Source: Solitalea agri
GTDB lineage: Bacteria > Bacteroidota > Bacteroidia > Sphingobacteriales > Sphingobacteriaceae
Length of the DNA: 64,000 nt
Direction: 5' to 3'
NCBI RefSeq assembly: GCF_023914155.1
Contig: NZ_JAMWYS010000003.1
Location: 1-64,000, forward strand
Shown here one piece after another: positions 63,532-64,000 of the stretch. Both the position numbers and the translations under genes were made by a program. The notes below the pieces were generated by a model. It saw only the letters and a program-made list of their open reading frames with translations. It did not search any database and had not been told where the DNA came from. Position 1 is the stretch's first letter, and every line of letters starts with the position of its first letter.

Positions 63532-64000
63532 TTGGAAGCCACCTTTACTGATAAAATTAGCTTTAGAGAAATCAACCGATTGGCAATACCCGCTTTACTG
63601 GCTGGCGTTGTTGAACCTGTTATTTCACTTACCGACCTTGTGATTGTGGGTCGAATTCCGTTCGACAAAACCGAAATTATTGCCGCAGTAGGTATTGCTG
63701 CCTCGTTAATATCAGCCATCACCTGGATCTTGGCCCAAACCAGTTCGGCCATTTCTTCGATCGTATCGCGCTACCTCGGTTCAAAACGTCTTCATGAACT
63801 CGATAGTTTGGTGATACAAACGTTCATTTTCAGCTTAATGATGAGTTCAGTGGTAGTTATTGCAACTCGCTACTTTTCTGTGGAAATATTTAAACTCTAT
63901 AATGCCAATGGAAAAATACTGAGTTACGCGGTTGATTATTTCAGGATTCGCATTTGGGGCTTCCCTTTTAGCTTGATTACGTTTACGCTTTACGGAGTTT
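63532..64000 (+). CDS. MATE family efflux transporter (5' part, cut by window end)
   Basis: Open frame from TTG 63532 to the end of the window, 156 codons. An in-frame TAA at 63520-63522 and no ATG nearby make TTG the likely start. The N-terminus FREINRLAIPALLAGVVEPV, then SLTDLVIVGRI and AQTSSAISSIVSRYLG, is typical of NorM/DinF-type MATE proteins, which export drugs or metabolites in exchange for Na+ or H+. The 3' part lies outside. It directly follows rnhA. Confidence 0.85.
   Translation, partial: MEATFTDKISFREINRLAIPALLAGVVEPVISLTDLVIVGRIPFDKTEIIAAVGIAASLISAITWILAQTSSAISSIVSRYLGSKRLHELDSLVIQTFIFSLMMSSVVVIATRYFSVEIFKLYNANGKILSYAVDYFRIRIWGFPFSLITFTLYGV

Overview
The window is a piece of an AT-rich chromosome from a Bacteroidota bacterium, most likely a Sphingobacteriales relative of Pedobacter or Solitalea (lineage below phylum is inference). 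Signs are TAnnTTTG-type -7 promoter boxes, start codons mostly without Shine-Dalgarno sites, many SCG/ASC-type lipoproteins, families typical of the phylum (DUF4954, DUF6526, TPR/PD40/OmpA proteins, a PorV/PorQ-like barrel, DUF3987/DUF6371 primase-type genes) and the gene content as a whole. No rRNA, tRNA or CRISPR array was seen; the one clear RNA gene is RNase P RNA.

Layout. 1-1650: a decayed accessory patch with a REP-associated transposase tail, a truncated Rhs C-terminus, an orphan Rhs-type tip gene with a small membrane protein behind it, and two copies of a GCGTGCGAAATA repeat. 1866-33016: core genome. It holds a SCO/cytochrome c lipoprotein group, rnpB, an NtrC-like regulator, glmS with a DUF4954 hexapeptide protein, lepA, folD, queE, a TPR-PD40-OmpA envelope protein, recQ, manC, an RluA-type synthase, a PhoR/PhoB-like pair, a TlpA-like lipoprotein, gatB, a second histidine kinase with dgkA, alaS, an M23 peptidase and a MerR regulator.

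33107-51939: an integrated element of about 18.7 kb bounded by an exact 87-bp direct repeat. Its tyrosine integrase lies at the right end. Five TTTATCTCAC repeats lie inside the left end and two variants at the right end, so they look like integrase arm sites. The left half carries an RteC-like protein with a duplicated domain, a helix-turn-helix protein and a DUF3987/DUF6371 replication-primase pair. The right half is a defence cargo: an XRE / ImmA-IrrE / PIN-like three-gene operon, and a five-gene type I restriction operon ordered hsdM, hsdS, DUF4917, hsdR, beta-helix membrane protein. I see no relaxase, coupling protein or virion gene, so transfer would need a helper.

51940-53681: a region just outside the element with a membrane protein, a lipoprotein and a 78-bp remnant of a second, near-identical integrase 3' end. 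This marks the locus as a repeated integration site. 53682-64000: core genome again, with a PorV/PorQ-like barrel, an HhH protein, comEC, an enoyl-CoA hydratase, miaA, a GNAT-like protein, an Omp85-like barrel, rnhA and the first part of a MATE transporter cut by the window end.
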